Position numbers and translations under genes: made by a program | In this document: piece after piece, positions 18,237 to 28,371 of the stretch | Layout of the letters: each line of letters starts with the position of its first letter | Position numbering within the stretch: position 1 is the first letter of the stretch | From: Pseudonocardia sp. EC080619-01 | GTDB taxonomy: Bacteria > Actinomycetota > Actinomycetes > Mycobacteriales > Pseudonocardiaceae | Assembly: GCF_001420995.1 (NCBI RefSeq) | Contig: NZ_CP012184.1 | Location: 3,518,501-3,582,500, forward strand | Direction of reading: 5' to 3' | Length of the DNA stretch: 64,000 nt | Notes under the pieces: generated by a model | What the model saw: only the letters and a program-made list of their open reading frames with translations | What the model was told of the DNA's origin: nothing | The model's database searches: none

Positions 18237-19858
18237 GCCCCGCCACAGATGCCGCGGCCCCCGCGGACGCCGTGCGCCCGGTGGTGCCCGCGCCGCGCGG
18301 TGCGCTCGCCGGACTGGCCGCGACCGCGCTCGGCGTCGGGGCCGGGCAGCTCGCCGCGCTCGTCGTCGCACCGCAGGCCGCGCCGGTCGGCGTGGTGGCG
18401 GGACAGGTCGTGGCCCGCACCCCGCCCGCGGTCGCCGAGCTCGCGACCGTCGTCGCCGGCGTCGGCAGCCGGCACGCGGTCGTCGCCGGGGTGGTGGTCG
18501 TGCTCGCGCTCGCCGCCGCCGGGGCCGGGGCCCTGTCCCGGCGCTCCGACCGCCCGGGTGTCGTGGGCCTGGCCGTGCTCGGGCTGCTGGGCGTCGTCGC
18601 CGCCGTGACCGCACCCGGGGCCGGTCAGCTGGACCTCGTCCCCAGCGCTGTCGCGGTAGTCGTCACCGTGACGACGTTCCGGCGGCTGTACCGGCTGGCG
18701 GCCCGCGTGCCGTCACCGTCGGCCGCCGGGACGCTGCCCGACGGCCGCCCGCTGCGGGAGTCGCTGACCCGGCGGCGGTTCCTCCGGGCCGGGGCGCTGG
18801 CCGGTGCGGGCGGATTCGTGCTGGGCGCCGGCGCGGCACTGACGGCGCCGCTGCTCCCGTCCGGGCGGATCGGCCCGGCCCGCGACGGGCTCACCGCCCG
18901 GCTGCGGGCGCTCGCCGCCGGCGGCCGGGTCGCGCCGGCACCCCCGCTGCCCGCCGGCGCCGCGTTCCCGGGCGGCGCGGCGTTCGCGACGCCCGTCGCG
19001 GACTTCTACCGGATCGACACCGCGCTGCGGGTGCCCTCGGTGGACCCCGCCTCCTGGGCGCTGCGGGTGCACGGGATGGTCGGCCGCGAGCTCACGCTCA
19101 CCCTCGACGACCTGCTGGGACGCCCGCTGGTCGAGCGCTGGGTCACGATGTCCTGCGTCTCCAACGAGGTCGGCGGCGATCTCGTGTCCACCACCCGGTT
19201 CACCGGTGTCGAGCTGGCGCCACTGCTCGCCGAGGCGTCGCCGGACCCGGCCGCCGACCAGGTGCTGTCCACCTCCGTGGACGGCTGGACGGCGGGCAGC
19301 CCGGCCCCGCTGCTGCTGGACCGGGCGCGCGGCGCGCTCCTCGCCGTCGGGATGGAGGGGGAGGCGCTCCCGGTCGAGCACGGTTTCCCGGTGCGGATCG
19401 TCGTACCGGGGCTCTACGGCTACGTCTCGGCCACCAAGTGGGTCACCGACGTCGAGTTCACGACGTTCGCCGCCCGGGCCGACTACTGGCGGGCGCGGGG
19501 CTGGGACCCGCCGGGGCCGATGGAGACGGCGTCGCGGATCGACTCCCCGGCGTCGTACGCGAGCGTCCCGGCCGGCCGCGTCGTCGTCACCGGTACGGCG
19601 TGGGCGGTGCCGCGCGGGATCTCCCGGGTCGAGGTCGGCACCGGCGACGGCCGCTGGGTGGACGCCGAGCTCGCGCCGGTGCCCGCGGGTGGGGCGACCT
19701 GGCGGATGTGGCGGGCCGAGCTGGAGCTGCCGCCCGGTGGCTACACGGTGCAGTGCCGCGCGACCGACGGCGACGGCGCCGTCCAGACCGACGAGCGCCG
19801 CCCACCGCTGCCGGGGGCCGCGACCGGCCTGCCGTCCCGCACCGTCACCGTCGTCTGA
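18233..19858 (+). CDS. Membrane-bound molybdopterin-dependent oxidoreductase (sulfite oxidase fold)
   Basis: 541 residues. The first 145 contain about four hydrophobic segments; then SLTRRRFLRAGALAGAGGFVLGAG resembles a twin-arginine motif inside the chain. The catalytic domain (about 245-440) has the molybdenum-ligand Cys in WVTMSCVSNEVGGDLVSTTRFTGV and GYVSATKWVTDVEF; the C-terminal immunoglobulin-like dimer domain follows (about 445-541). The active site should face outside the membrane. The physiological substrate is unknown; many relatives are simply annotated as molybdopterin-dependent oxidoreductase. Confidence 0.85.
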   Translation: MSPATDAAAPADAVRPVVPAPRGALAGLAATALGVGAGQLAALVVAPQAAPVGVVAGQVVARTPPAVAELATVVAGVGSRHAVVAGVVVVLALAAAGAGALSRRSDRPGVVGLAVLGLLGVVAAVTAPGAGQLDLVPSAVAVVVTVTTFRRLYRLAARVPSPSAAGTLPDGRPLRESLTRRRFLRAGALAGAGGFVLGAGAALTAPLLPSGRIGPARDGLTARLRALAAGGRVAPAPPLPAGAAFPGGAAFATPVADFYRIDTALRVPSVDPASWALRVHGMVGRELTLTLDDLLGRPLVERWVTMSCVSNEVGGDLVSTTRFTGVELAPLLAEASPDPAADQVLSTSVDGWTAGSPAPLLLDRARGALLAVGMEGEALPVEHGFPVRIVVPGLYGYVSATKWVTDVEFTTFAARADYWRARGWDPPGPMETASRIDSPASYASVPAGRVVVTGTAWAVPRGISRVEVGTGDGRWVDAELAPVPAGGATWRMWRAELELPPGGYTVQCRATDGDGAVQTDERRPPLPGAATGLPSRTVTVV

Positions 19859-20035
19859 CCGCCGGCCGGTCCGGCTCCGAGACCTGCGTCACGGATGGTG
19901 GCGGGCGTCCGGTGACGGAGGTGTCGTGGACCTCGAAGTGGCCTCGGTCGCACGGTGAGCGGTTCGTGAGCATCGATCACCGGTAGGTCCAGGTCAGAGC
20001 CCGGAGAGAGCACGCGGAGGACCAAGATCGCAACT

Positions 20036-20053
20036 TTGTGCGGGCCTTCACAA
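20036..20053. promoter_or_regulatory. Rex operator upstream of rex-hemA
   Basis: TTGTGCGGGCCTTCACAA matches the actinobacterial Rex operator (TTGTGAA-N4-TTCACAA) at 12 of the 14 defined positions. It overlaps a possible -35 (TTGTGC), with TACCGT 17 bp downstream as -10, so bound Rex would block initiation. Autoregulation of rex-hem through such a site is established in Streptomyces. Confidence 0.8.
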
Positions 20054-20326
20054 GCGGCTACCGTGGGTTCCCGTCGCCGTGCCCGGCGGCATCGCCGCTC
20101 GTGCGGCACCGTGCCACCGGGCCAGCCCGCGCGGCGTCGACCGGCCGTCCGCCGACCGGTCCGCGCACGGGCACCGGTGACCGCACCCCTGGTGCCAGAG
20201 GTGCGGACAGCACAGCCCCGACCCGGAGTGCGATCAGTTTCGATGACCGACCGTCCGCGGACAACCCCCCGCGAGCGGGACGGGAGCCGGAACGACATCG
20301 CGCCCCGCCCGCCCGCGACCGACGCC

Positions 20327-20338
20327 GGAGGAGGAAGG
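20327..20338 (+). promoter_or_regulatory. Ribosome binding site deciding the rex start
   Basis: GGAGGAGGAAGG; its core ends 7 nt before GTG 20342. This supports the 254-residue Rex over a longer frame starting at ATG 20243. Confidence 0.7.
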
Positions 20339-20341
20339 CCC

Positions 20342-21106
20342 GTGAGCCTGCCGCCCGAGACCGGTGCCCCGGCCGTCCCGGCCGACCAGCCGGACGGCGA
20401 GCGCCCCGTCCGCCCGGTACCCGAGGCCACCGTCTCCCGGCTCGCCGTCTACCTGCGTGTGCTGGGTGAGCTGCGGGAGTCCGGCGTCGAGACCGTCTCC
20501 TCGGAGGAGCTCGCGGGTGCGTCCGGCGTGAACTCCGCCAAGCTGCGCAAGGACCTCTCCTACCTGGGGTCCTACGGCGTCCGCGGCGTCGGGTACGACG
20601 TGGCGTCGCTGCAGGCGCGGCTGCAGGGCGAGCTGGGCATGGACCACCGGCAGTCGGTGGCACTGGTCGGGGTCGGCAACCTCGGTCACGCCCTCGCCGG
20701 GTACGCCGGGTTCGCCGGCCGTGGCTTCCCGGTCGGCGCCCTGTTCGACGTCGACGACGACCTCGTCGGCAGCGACATCAACGGCATCCGCGTGCGGCAC
20801 GTCCGCGACATCCCCGAGGTCTGTGCCGCCGACGGCGTGACCATCGGGATGATCGCGACGCCCGGCCCCGCGGCCCAGGCGGTCTGCGACCTGCTCGTAC
20901 GGAGCGGTGTGCAGTCCATCCTCAACTTCGCTCCGGTGCTGCTGCAGGTGCCGGACGACGTCGAGGTCCGCAAGGTCGACCTCTCGGTCGAGCTGCAGGT
21001 CCTCGCGTTCCACGTGGCCCGCCGGCACACCGCCGGTGAGACCACGGTCCCGGCCGCCGGCCGGGAGACGAGCGAGACGAACGGATCGGTGGTGTCCCCG
21101 CGATGA
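20342..21106 (+). CDS. rex: Redox-sensing transcriptional repressor Rex
   Basis: 254 residues from GTG 20342. The N-terminal winged helix (about 20-85) includes [28 protein letters not shown]; the NAD(H)-binding Rossmann domain has [15 protein letters not shown], followed by [12 protein letters not shown] and the C-terminal domain-swap helix. Rex represses respiratory genes when NADH is low and leaves DNA when NADH rises. It shares an ATGA overlap with hemA, so the redox sensor and the first heme enzyme are co-translated; the operator upstream indicates autorepression. Confidence 0.95.
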   Translation: MSLPPETGAPAVPADQPDGERPVRPVPEATVSRLAVYLRVLGELRESGVETVSSEELAGASGVNSAKLRKDLSYLGSYGVRGVGYDVASLQARLQGELGMDHRQSVALVGVGNLGHALAGYAGFAGRGFPVGALFDVDDDLVGSDINGIRVRHVRDIPEVCAADGVTIGMIATPGPAAQAVCDLLVRSGVQSILNFAPVLLQVPDDVEVRKVDLSVELQVLAFHVARRHTAGETTVPAAGRETSETNGSVVSPR

Positions 21107-22521
21107 GCGTCCTCGTGGTCGGCCTGTCGCACCGCAGTGCGCCGGTCGAGGTGCTGGAGCGCCTCGCCGTCGCCCCGGGCGACGTGCCCAAGCTGCTCGA
21201 GGAGATGCTCGACCGCACGCACGTCGAGGAGGCCGTCCTCCTCTCGACGTGCAACCGGATCGAGATCTGTGCGGTCGTGGACGCGTTCCACGGCGGCCTG
21301 GGTGACGTCACCGACGTGCTCGGCGGCTACGCCGGCTTCCCGATCGGCGAGCTGTCCGACCACCTCTTCGTGCACTACGCGGGCTCGGCCGTCCAGCACC
21401 TGTTCCAGCTGGCCGCCGGCCTGGACTCGATGGTCGTCGGCGAGTCGCAGATCCTCGGCCAGCTGCGCAGCGCCTACGCCACCGCCGACGAGTCGGGCTC
21501 GGTCGGCAAGGTGCTGCACGAGCTGGTGCAGCAGGCACTGCGGGTCGGCAAGCGGGTGCACGCCGGCACCGGGATCGACGAGGCGGGCGCCTCGGTGGTC
21601 TCCGAGGCGCTGCGCGACGCCGACCGGGAGCTGGGCGGCACCGGTCTCGACGGCACCCGCGCCGTGATCGTCGGCGCCGGTGCGATGGGCGCGCTGGCCG
21701 CCGCGCACCTGCGCCGGGCCGGGGCGAGCGAGATCGTCGTCCTCAACCGTTCCGCCGAGCGCGGCGAGCGCCTGGTGGAGAAGGTGCTCGAGCAGGGCAC
21801 CGCGGCGCGGTCCGCGCCGATGGAGGACCTGGCCGCCGAGCTGCGCACCGCGGACCTGATGCTCGCCTGCACCGGGGCGATCGGCCACGTCGTCGACGCC
21901 GGCCCGGTCGCCGAGGCACTGTCCGGTGCCGGTCGCGAGCGCCCGCTGGTCGTGTGCGACCTGGGCCTGCCCCGCGACGTCGACCCGGCCGTCGCCGACC
22001 TGCCCGGTGTCCGGGTGGTCGACCTGATCACGCTGCAGCGCCGGCTGCTCGACGCCACCGACGGCGGCTCGGTCGCGGCCGCCCAGAAGATGGTCGACGC
22101 CGAGGCGCAGCAGTACCTGGCCGGGCAGCGCTCGGCCGAGGTGACCCCGACCGTCACGGCGCTGCGCCGTCGGGCCTCCGAGGTCGTCGACGCCGAGCTG
22201 CTCCGCCTGGACGGACGGCTGCCCGACCTGGACGGGGATGTGCGCGAGGAGCTCTCCCGCACCGTCCGCCGCGTCGTCGACAAGCTCCTGCACACCCCGA
22301 CGGTGCAGGTCAAGCGCCTGGCCGAGGGGCCGGACGGGGACAGCTACGCCGCCGCGCTGCGCACCCTGTTCGAGCTCGACCCGCAGGCCGCGGCCGCGGT
22401 CGCGGCACCCGTCCGCGGCTCCGACGCGACCGTCGACGGCAACGACGTGACGGCCGCACTGAACGCACCGGTCGACGGGCAGCCGTCGCTCGGGTCCCGC
22501 CCCCCGGAGCAGATCTCGTGA
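21103..22521 (+). CDS. hemA: Glutamyl-tRNA reductase
   Basis: 472 residues; the first committed enzyme of C5 heme synthesis, reducing glutamyl-tRNA(Glu) to glutamate-1-semialdehyde with NADPH. The catalytic Cys50 is in [26 protein letters not shown] is the substrate-binding signature, [13 protein letters not shown] the NADPH loop, and the C-terminal helices form the dimer domain. The last 40 residues are low complexity. Coupled to rex upstream (ATGA) and hemC downstream (GTGA). Its product is used by hemL at 27047. Confidence 0.95.
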   Translation: MSVLVVGLSHRSAPVEVLERLAVAPGDVPKLLEEMLDRTHVEEAVLLSTCNRIEICAVVDAFHGGLGDVTDVLGGYAGFPIGELSDHLFVHYAGSAVQHLFQLAAGLDSMVVGESQILGQLRSAYATADESGSVGKVLHELVQQALRVGKRVHAGTGIDEAGASVVSEALRDADRELGGTGLDGTRAVIVGAGAMGALAAAHLRRAGASEIVVLNRSAERGERLVEKVLEQGTAARSAPMEDLAAELRTADLMLACTGAIGHVVDAGPVAEALSGAGRERPLVVCDLGLPRDVDPAVADLPGVRVVDLITLQRRLLDATDGGSVAAAQKMVDAEAQQYLAGQRSAEVTPTVTALRRRASEVVDAELLRLDGRLPDLDGDVREELSRTVRRVVDKLLHTPTVQVKRLAEGPDGDSYAAALRTLFELDPQAAAAVAAPVRGSDATVDGNDVTAALNAPVDGQPSLGSRPPEQIS

Positions 22522-23486
22522 GCACGCTGAAGATCGGGACGCGACCGTCGAAGCTGGCGGTCGCACAGTCGACGACGATCGCCGACCGGCTGACCGCCGC
22601 CGGGCACCCGTCCGAGCTCGTCACCGTCTCCACCAGTGGTGACCGCTCGATGGCGCCGGTGACGCAGCTCGGCGTCGGGGTGTTCGTGTCGGCGTTGCGG
22701 GACGCGCTGGACGCGGGCGACATCGACGTCGCCGTGCACTCGTTCAAGGACCTTCCCACCGCCCAGCCCGAGCACCTGCGGATCGCCGCGGTCCCGGGCC
22801 GGGAGGACCCCCGCGACGCGCTCGTCACCGGCGGCCGCGTGCTGGGGGAGCTGGGCCGCGGGGCCCGGGTGGGCACCGGCTCGCCGCGCCGTGCCGCGCA
22901 GCTCTACGCGCTCGGCCAGGGGCTCGAGGTGGTGCCGATCCGCGGCAACGTGGACACCCGCATCGGGAAGGTCCGTTCCGGCGAGCTGGACGCGGTGGTC
23001 GTCGCCGCGGCCGGGCTCCGCCGGCTGGGCCGCATCGAGGAGGCGGACGAGCTGATCGATCCGCTGCAGATGCTGCCCGCCCCCGCCCAGGGCGCCCTCG
23101 CGATCGAGTGCCGCGAGACGGACACCGGGCTGGCGGACGTGCTGCGCTCGGTGCTCGACGACCCGGGCGTCCGCGCCGCCGTCGCCGCCGAGCGGGCCGT
23201 CCTGGCCACCCTCGAGGCCGGCTGCACCGCCCCGGTCGGTGCGCTGGCCGACGTCGTCTCGGACCTGGACGACGACGGGCGCGCGGTCGACCGGCTGTCG
23301 CTGCGTGCGGTGACAGGGGTCGGGGACATCACGGAGGGCGACGTGCTGCGCACCTCCGTCACCGGAGAGATGGACGCCGCCGAGAAGCTCGGAGCCACGC
23401 TGGCACACGAGCTGCTCGACCTGGGAGGAGAGGACCTGCGCCCCGCGGGCCTCGGCTCCGTGAACCGCTGGATCGGGAGTTCTTAA
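22518..23486 (+). CDS. hemC: Hydroxymethylbilane synthase (porphobilinogen deaminase)
   Basis: 322 residues. It condenses four porphobilinogens into hydroxymethylbilane. [16 protein letters not shown] is the N-terminal substrate loop, [11 protein letters not shown] the DLP segment with the catalytic region, [11 protein letters not shown] and [11 protein letters not shown] phosphate/Arg contacts, and the dipyrromethane cofactor Cys is in [14 protein letters not shown] 22518 overlaps the hemA stop. It ends in TAA, unusual for this GC-rich window, 4 nt before hemD. Confidence 0.95.
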   Translation: MSTLKIGTRPSKLAVAQSTTIADRLTAAGHPSELVTVSTSGDRSMAPVTQLGVGVFVSALRDALDAGDIDVAVHSFKDLPTAQPEHLRIAAVPGREDPRDALVTGGRVLGELGRGARVGTGSPRRAAQLYALGQGLEVVPIRGNVDTRIGKVRSGELDAVVVAAAGLRRLGRIEEADELIDPLQMLPAPAQGALAIECRETDTGLADVLRSVLDDPGVRAAVAAERAVLATLEAGCTAPVGALADVVSDLDDDGRAVDRLSLRAVTGVGDITEGDVLRTSVTGEMDAAEKLGATLAHELLDLGGEDLRPAGLGSVNRWIGSS

Positions 23487-23490
23487 AACG

Positions 23491-25032
23491 ATGACAGGAC
23501 CTGCCAACACCCCGGGGCGGATCGCCTTCGTGGGCAGCGGACCGGGTGACCCGGCACTGCTCACCGTCCGCGCCCGGGACGTGCTCGCCGGCTCACCGCT
23601 GGTGATCACCGACCCGGACGTGCCGGAGTCGATCCTCGCCCTCGCCGCCGACGGGGCCGAGGTGCGGCCCGCCGTCGGCCAGCCCGCCGACATCGCGAGC
23701 GACCTGCTCGGCGAGGCCGGCCAGGGCCGGTCGGTGGCCCGGCTGGTCTCCGGCGACCCGCTGACCAACGACGCGGTCGTCGCCGAGGCGATGGCCGTCT
23801 CCGCCTCGGGCACGGCGTTCGACGTCGTGCCGGGCGTGCCCGCGTCCACGGCGGTCCCGGCCTACGCCGGTGTCGCCCTGGGCTCGGCGCACGTCGAGGC
23901 CGACGTCCGCGCGGGCGTCGACTGGGCGGCGCTGGCCGCGTCGCCCGGGCCGGTCGTGCTGCACGCCACCGGTGCGCTCCTCGGCGACGTCGCGGCCGGG
24001 CTCTCCGCCCAGGGCGTGCCCGGCGAGACCCCCGTCGCGGTCACCTCGGGCGGCACCACCTCCACCCAGCGGACCGTCTCGTCGTCGGTCGGCAAGCTCG
24101 CCTCCGACGGCGGCGACCTCGAGGGCCCGCTGGTCCTGGCCGTGGGCGACGCCGCAGGCCGCCGTGGCGAGCTCTCCTGGTGGGAGTCCCGCGCGCTGTA
24201 CGGCTGGCGGGTGCTGGTCCCGCGGACCAAGGACCAGGCCGGCGTGATGAGCGAGCGGCTGCGCATGCACGGTGCCATTCCGGAGGAGGTGCCGACGATC
24301 GCCGTCGAGCCGCCCCGGTCGCCCGCGCAGATGGAGCGCTCGGTCAAGGGCCTCGTCGACGGCCGCTACCAGTGGGTCGTCTTCACCTCGACCAACGCGG
24401 TGAAGGCCGTCTGGGAGAAGTTCCACGAGTTCGGTCTCGACGCCCGCGCGTTCTCCGGCGTGAAGATCGCCTGCGTGGGCCGGTCGACCGCGGAGAAGGT
24501 CCGCGAGTTCGGCATCGAGCCCGAGCTGGTCCCGGACATCGACGAGGCGCAGTCCTCCACCTCGGAGGGCCTGCTGGACATCTTCCCGCCGCACGACGAC
24601 GTCCTGGACCCGGTCGACCGCGTCCTCCTGCCGCGCGCCGACATCGCCACCGAGACGCTGTCCGCCGGGCTGCAGGAGCGCGGCTGGGAGGTCGACGACG
24701 TGACGGCCTACCGGACCGTCCGCGCCGCCCCGCCGCCCGCGCCGATCCGTGAGGCGATCAAGACCGGCGGGTTCGACGCGGTCTGCTTCACCTCGTCGTC
24801 GACGGTGCGGAACCTGGTCGGCATCGCCGGCAAGCCGCACGCCCGCACTCTGGTCGCCTGCATCGGCCCGGCGACCGCGGAGACCGCCCGCGAGTTCGGC
24901 CTGCGGGTGGACGTGCAGCCCGAGGAGTCCCGGGTCCCGACCCTGGTCGACGCGCTGGCCTCGCACACCGCGAAGCTGCGCGCCGAGGGGAACCTCCCGC
25001 CGCCGAAGAAGGTCAAGGCTCGCCGCCGCTGA
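23491..25032 (+). CDS. hemD: Uroporphyrinogen-III synthase fused to a CobA-like methyltransferase domain
   Basis: 513 residues in two parts. Residues 1-230 have the SAM uroporphyrinogen methyltransferase fold ([21 protein letters not shown], then [14 protein letters not shown]). Residues 240-500 are the HemD synthase, with [27 protein letters not shown] and [10 protein letters not shown]. The synthase cyclises hydroxymethylbilane to uroporphyrinogen III. The methyltransferase half lacks the usual GGDPFVFGRG motif, reading [11 protein letters not shown], so it may be inactive. Fusions of this kind are common in actinobacteria (Rv0511). A Lys/Arg tail ends the protein. Confidence 0.92.
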   Translation: MTGPANTPGRIAFVGSGPGDPALLTVRARDVLAGSPLVITDPDVPESILALAADGAEVRPAVGQPADIASDLLGEAGQGRSVARLVSGDPLTNDAVVAEAMAVSASGTAFDVVPGVPASTAVPAYAGVALGSAHVEADVRAGVDWAALAASPGPVVLHATGALLGDVAAGLSAQGVPGETPVAVTSGGTTSTQRTVSSSVGKLASDGGDLEGPLVLAVGDAAGRRGELSWWESRALYGWRVLVPRTKDQAGVMSERLRMHGAIPEEVPTIAVEPPRSPAQMERSVKGLVDGRYQWVVFTSTNAVKAVWEKFHEFGLDARAFSGVKIACVGRSTAEKVREFGIEPELVPDIDEAQSSTSEGLLDIFPPHDDVLDPVDRVLLPRADIATETLSAGLQERGWEVDDVTAYRTVRAAPPPAPIREAIKTGGFDAVCFTSSSTVRNLVGIAGKPHARTLVACIGPATAETAREFGLRVDVQPEESRVPTLVDALASHTAKLRAEGNLPPPKKVKARRR

Positions 25033-25105
25033 GCGGCGCGCCCGTCCGGCCCCGTGTACCCCGCCCGCCGGGGGACGCGGGGCCGACGTGTGTTCGGGAC
25101 GGTCG

Positions 25106-25111
25106 TAACCT
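25106..25111 (+). promoter_or_regulatory. Leaderless -10 hexamer for hemB
   Basis: TAACCT ends 7 nt before ATG 25119. It suggests that hemB has its own promoter, separate from rex-hemACD. Confidence 0.55.
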
Positions 25112-25118
25112 GGAGCGC

Positions 25119-26093
25119 ATGGGTTTCCCGGCGCAGCGCCCCCGTCGGTTGCGGACCACCCCCGCGATGCGGCGGCTGGTCTCCGAGACCGAGGTCCGTC
25201 CCCGGCAGCTGGTGCTGCCGATGTTCGTCCGTGAGGGCGCGACCGAACCGGTGCCGATCTCGTCGATGCCCGGCGTCGTCCAGCACACCCGCGACACCCT
25301 GCGCAAGGCGGTCGCGGAGGCGGCGTCGGCCGGCGTCGGCGGGGTGATGCTGTTCGGCGTCCCCGCGGTGCACGACGCGACCGGCTCCGGCGCCGTCGAC
25401 CCCGACGGGGTCCTCAACGTCGCGCTGCGCGACGTGCGGGCCGAGGTCGGCGACGATCTCGTCGTCATGGCCGACCTGTGCCTCGACGAGTTCACCGACC
25501 ACGGCCACTGCGGCGTGCTCGACGCCGAGGGCGGGGTCGACAACGACGCCACCCTCGACGTCTACGCGCGGATGGGCGTCGAGCAGGCCCGCGCCGGCGC
25601 CCACCTGGTCGGGCCGAGCGGGATGATGGACGGCCAGGTCGGCGTCATCCGGGAGGCGCTCGACGAGGCCGGGTTCACCGACACCGGCATCCTCGCCTAC
25701 ACGGCGAAGTACGCCTCGGCGTTCTACGGGCCGTTCCGCGAGGCGGTGAACTCGCAGCTCAAGGGCGACCGCAAGACCTACCAGCAGGACGGCGGCAACG
25801 CCCGCGAGGCGCTGCGCGAGCTCGCCCTCGACCTCGACGAGGGCGCCGACTTGGTCATGGTCAAGCCCGCGCTGGCCTATCTCGACGTGCTCTCCCGCGT
25901 CGCCGACGTCGCCGACGTCCCCGTCGCGGCATACCAGATCTCCGGCGAGTACGCGATGATCGAGGCTGCCGTCGAGAAGGGCTGGCTGGACCGCGACCGG
26001 ACGATCCTGGAGACCCTCACGTCGATCCGCCGGGCGGGCGCCGACGTCGTCCTCACCTACTGGGCCACCGAGGCCGCGGGCTGGCTGGACTGA
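25119..26093 (+). CDS. hemB: Delta-aminolevulinic acid dehydratase (porphobilinogen synthase)
   Basis: 324 residues. It condenses two 5-aminolevulinates to porphobilinogen. The two active-site Lys are in [16 protein letters not shown] and [11 protein letters not shown]. The metal segment reads [14 protein letters not shown]: the middle Cys of the zinc-type triad (CxCxxxxxxxC) is Asp here, so a Mg2+-dependent type is expected. [21 protein letters not shown] is the N-terminal family block. Its product feeds hemC upstream. Confidence 0.95.
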   Translation: MGFPAQRPRRLRTTPAMRRLVSETEVRPRQLVLPMFVREGATEPVPISSMPGVVQHTRDTLRKAVAEAASAGVGGVMLFGVPAVHDATGSGAVDPDGVLNVALRDVRAEVGDDLVVMADLCLDEFTDHGHCGVLDAEGGVDNDATLDVYARMGVEQARAGAHLVGPSGMMDGQVGVIREALDEAGFTDTGILAYTAKYASAFYGPFREAVNSQLKGDRKTYQQDGGNAREALRELALDLDEGADLVMVKPALAYLDVLSRVADVADVPVAAYQISGEYAMIEAAVEKGWLDRDRTILETLTSIRRAGADVVLTYWATEAAGWLD

Positions 26094-26315
26094 GCCTCCG
26101 CGCCGGGCCGCTCCCGGTCTGCTCCGCGCGGGGCGACCGCGTCCGCGCACCGATGCCGGGGTCTGCGGGACGGGTGGGTTCTGCGAGATCGCTGCCTGGG
26201 GAAGCGATTCTCCGGAAGGAGTGGCCCGGTCCGCCGGGCGGAGGCCACGGGCCGCGAGCTGAGGCGAACCCGTCCGCGGTACCGCCGAACGTGGCAAACC
26301 GGACACCTGTCCGGC

Positions 26316-26321
26316 TACCGT
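26316..26321 (+). promoter_or_regulatory. Leaderless -10 hexamer for the four-helix membrane protein
   Basis: TACCGT ends 7 nt before GTG 26329; this spacing is why 26329 is preferred over the in-frame GTG at 26320. The preceding 235-nt gap after hemB holds nothing else recognisable. Confidence 0.5.
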
Positions 26322-26328
26322 GGTGGGC

Positions 26329-27027
26329 GTGAGCAACGACCCCGGACAGCAGGGCCCACCGCAGTACTACCGGCCGGGCCCGTCGTCGGGGGCCTACCCG
26401 CAGTACCCGCAGAACCCGTACCCGCAGGGCTGGACCCCGGGTATGCAGCCCGCGCCGTACCCGCAGCAGGCCCCGGACCAGGCCGGCCAGGCCGGCCAGG
26501 CCCCGCAGTGGAACACCGCGGGCGGCTGGGGCCCGGCACCGTCCGGTGGCGGGAAGGTCGTGCGGCCGCGCCAGGTGCTGACCGGGCTGATCCTGCTGAT
26601 CGCCGCGACGGTCCCGTTCCTGGTCATGGGGATCACGACGATGTTCCTCACGGTGGACGACGCGCTCCTGGACGAGTCCGGCATCCCGCGCGACCAGCTC
26701 GACCAGGCGATGGCGCAGGCCGGGATCACGATGGACCAGCTGACCCAGCTGTTCCGGGTGATGGGCGGGATCTTCCTGGTGTTGGCGCTGGTCTACGCGG
26801 CGCTGGCCGTCGTGGCGTTCCTCGGGCGGCCGGGGGCACGGCTCACGGTCGCGATCCTCACCGGCGTCTACGGGCTGCCGTTGCTGCTGATCATGGCTTC
26901 GTCGCTGCCGCTGTTCGCGGTGCTGGTGGTGGCGGTCGCCTCGGCCGGCGTCGTGATGCTCTACAGCCGCCCGGCGAACGAGTGGTACGCCTCCCGCAAG
27001 GTCGGGGCCGCACAGCGGCCTGCCTGA
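26329..27027 (+). CDS. Membrane protein with Pro/Gln/Tyr-rich N-terminus
   Basis: 232 residues. The first 80 are rich in Pro, Gln, Tyr and Gly ([12 protein letters not shown]), then about four hydrophobic helices: [56 protein letters not shown] and [18 protein letters not shown]. An amphipathic segment with acidic residues lies between helices 1 and 2. No enzymatic motif. It sits between hemB and hemL, as comparable membrane proteins (Rv0513/Rv0514) do in mycobacteria; whether it serves heme synthesis is unknown. Confidence 0.75.
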   Translation: MSNDPGQQGPPQYYRPGPSSGAYPQYPQNPYPQGWTPGMQPAPYPQQAPDQAGQAGQAPQWNTAGGWGPAPSGGGKVVRPRQVLTGLILLIAATVPFLVMGITTMFLTVDDALLDESGIPRDQLDQAMAQAGITMDQLTQLFRVMGGIFLVLALVYAALAVVAFLGRPGARLTVAILTGVYGLPLLLIMASSLPLFAVLVVAVASAGVVMLYSRPANEWYASRKVGAAQRPA

Positions 27028-27034
27028 CGGCTGG

Positions 27035-27040
27035 GAGACT
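27035..27040 (+). promoter_or_regulatory. Leaderless -10 hexamer for hemL
   Basis: GAGACT ends 6 nt before GTG 27047. It deviates from TANNNT at the first position. Confidence 0.4.
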
Positions 27041-27046
27041 GGCGGC

Positions 27047-28369
27047 GTGAGCACTCCGCAGAACCCGGAACCGAAGGAGTCGGCCCGCCTGTTCGAGCGG
27101 GCGACCGAGCTGATCCCGGGCGGGGTGAACTCCCCGGTCCGTGCGTTCAATTCGGTCGGAGGGACCCCGCGGTTCATGGTCGCCGCCGACGGCTGCCGGC
27201 TGACCGACGCCGACGGCGGCCGCTACGTCGACCTGGTGTCGTCCTGGGGGCCGATGATCCTCGGGCACGCGCACCCGGCCGTCGTCGAGGCGGTGCGGTC
27301 CGCGGCGTCGCAGGGCCTGTCGTTCGGCACGCCGACGCCGGGGGAGATCGACCTGGCCGCCGAGATCGTCGACCGGACCCCGGTCGAGCAGGTCCGGCTG
27401 GTCAACTCGGGCACCGAGGCGACGATGAGCGCGATCCGGCTCGCCCGCGGGATCACCGGCCGCAGCGTGGTCGTCAAGTTCTCCGGCTGCTACCACGGCC
27501 ACGTCGACGCGCTGCTCGCCGACGCCGGGTCCGGGGTGGCGACGCTCGGCCTGCCGACCAGCCCGGGCGTCACCGGGGCGCAGGCGGCCGACACGGTCGT
27601 CCTGCCCTACAACGACGTCGACGCCGTCCGTGCGGTGTTCGCCGAGCGCGGTGCGGACATCGCCTGCGTGATCACCGAGGCGGCGGCCGGGAACATGGGC
27701 GTCGTCCCGCCGGTCGAGGGCTTCAACGCCGCCCTGCGGGACCTGTGCCACGCGAACGGCGCGCTGCTGGTGGTCGACGAGGTGATGACCGGCTTCCGTG
27801 CGTCGAAGCAGGGCTGGTTCGGCTGCGACGGCGTCGCCGGCGACCTCTACACCTTCGGCAAGGTCATGTCCGGCGGGCTCCCGGCGGCCGCGTTCGGCGG
27901 CTCCGTCGAGCACATGTCGTTCCTGGCCCCGGCCGGGCCGGTCTACCAGGCGGGCACCCTCGCCGGGAACCCGGTCGCCGTCGCCGCGGGGCTCACCACG
28001 CTCCGCAACGCCGACGACGCCGCCTACGCGACCCTGGCGGCGAACGCCGACCGGATCGGCCGGATGGTCACCGACGCGCTGACCCGCGAGGGCGTCCCGC
28101 ACACCGTGCAGTACGCGGGCACCATGTTCTCCCCGTTCTTCACCGACACCCCGGTCACGGGCTACGCCGGCGCGAAGGCCGCCGAGACCTGGCGGCACCC
28201 GGCGTTCTTCCACGCCCTGCTCGACCACGGGGTCTACTCGCCGCCGTCGGCGTTCGAGGGGTGGTTCGTCTCCACCGCCCTCGACGACGCCGCGTTCGAG
28301 CAGATCGAGACCGGTGTCGACGCTGCCGCGAAGGCCGCCGCGTCCGCCACCCGTCCGGACGGGGCCTGA
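27047..28369 (+). CDS. hemL: Glutamate-1-semialdehyde 2,1-aminomutase
   Basis: 440 residues, PLP class III. It converts glutamate-1-semialdehyde to 5-aminolevulinate, between the HemA and HemB steps. Motifs: [12 protein letters not shown] at the N-terminus, [16 protein letters not shown], the Asp in [10 protein letters not shown], and the Schiff-base Lys in [17 protein letters not shown]. Together with hemA, hemB, hemC and hemD it completes the route to uroporphyrinogen III in this window. The following phosphatase gene starts 2 nt after the stop. Confidence 0.95.
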   Translation: MSTPQNPEPKESARLFERATELIPGGVNSPVRAFNSVGGTPRFMVAADGCRLTDADGGRYVDLVSSWGPMILGHAHPAVVEAVRSAASQGLSFGTPTPGEIDLAAEIVDRTPVEQVRLVNSGTEATMSAIRLARGITGRSVVVKFSGCYHGHVDALLADAGSGVATLGLPTSPGVTGAQAADTVVLPYNDVDAVRAVFAERGADIACVITEAAAGNMGVVPPVEGFNAALRDLCHANGALLVVDEVMTGFRASKQGWFGCDGVAGDLYTFGKVMSGGLPAAAFGGSVEHMSFLAPAGPVYQAGTLAGNPVAVAAGLTTLRNADDAAYATLAANADRIGRMVTDALTREGVPHTVQYAGTMFSPFFTDTPVTGYAGAKAAETWRHPAFFHALLDHGVYSPPSAFEGWFVSTALDDAAFEQIETGVDAAAKAAASATRPDGA

Positions 28370-28371
28370 GC

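Larger units (their letters stand above)
19859..20341 (+). promoter_or_regulatory. rex-hemACD promoter and leader region
   Basis: 483 nt between the molybdoenzyme and rex. It contains the Rex operator (20036-20053), a -10-like TACCGT at 20059-20064 and then a leader of about 270 nt ending in the strong ribosome binding site at 20327-20338. An in-frame ATG at 20243 lies in the leader without a binding site. No other gene or hairpin is evident. Confidence 0.6.

Noticed and set aside
20243..20341. Longer Rex starting at ATG 20243
   Set aside because: No ribosome binding site there, whereas GGAGGAGGAAGG precedes GTG 20342, giving the usual Rex length.
26094..26328. Riboswitch or small gene between hemB and the membrane protein
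   Set aside because: No conserved aptamer-like pattern or framed start with a binding site could be identified.
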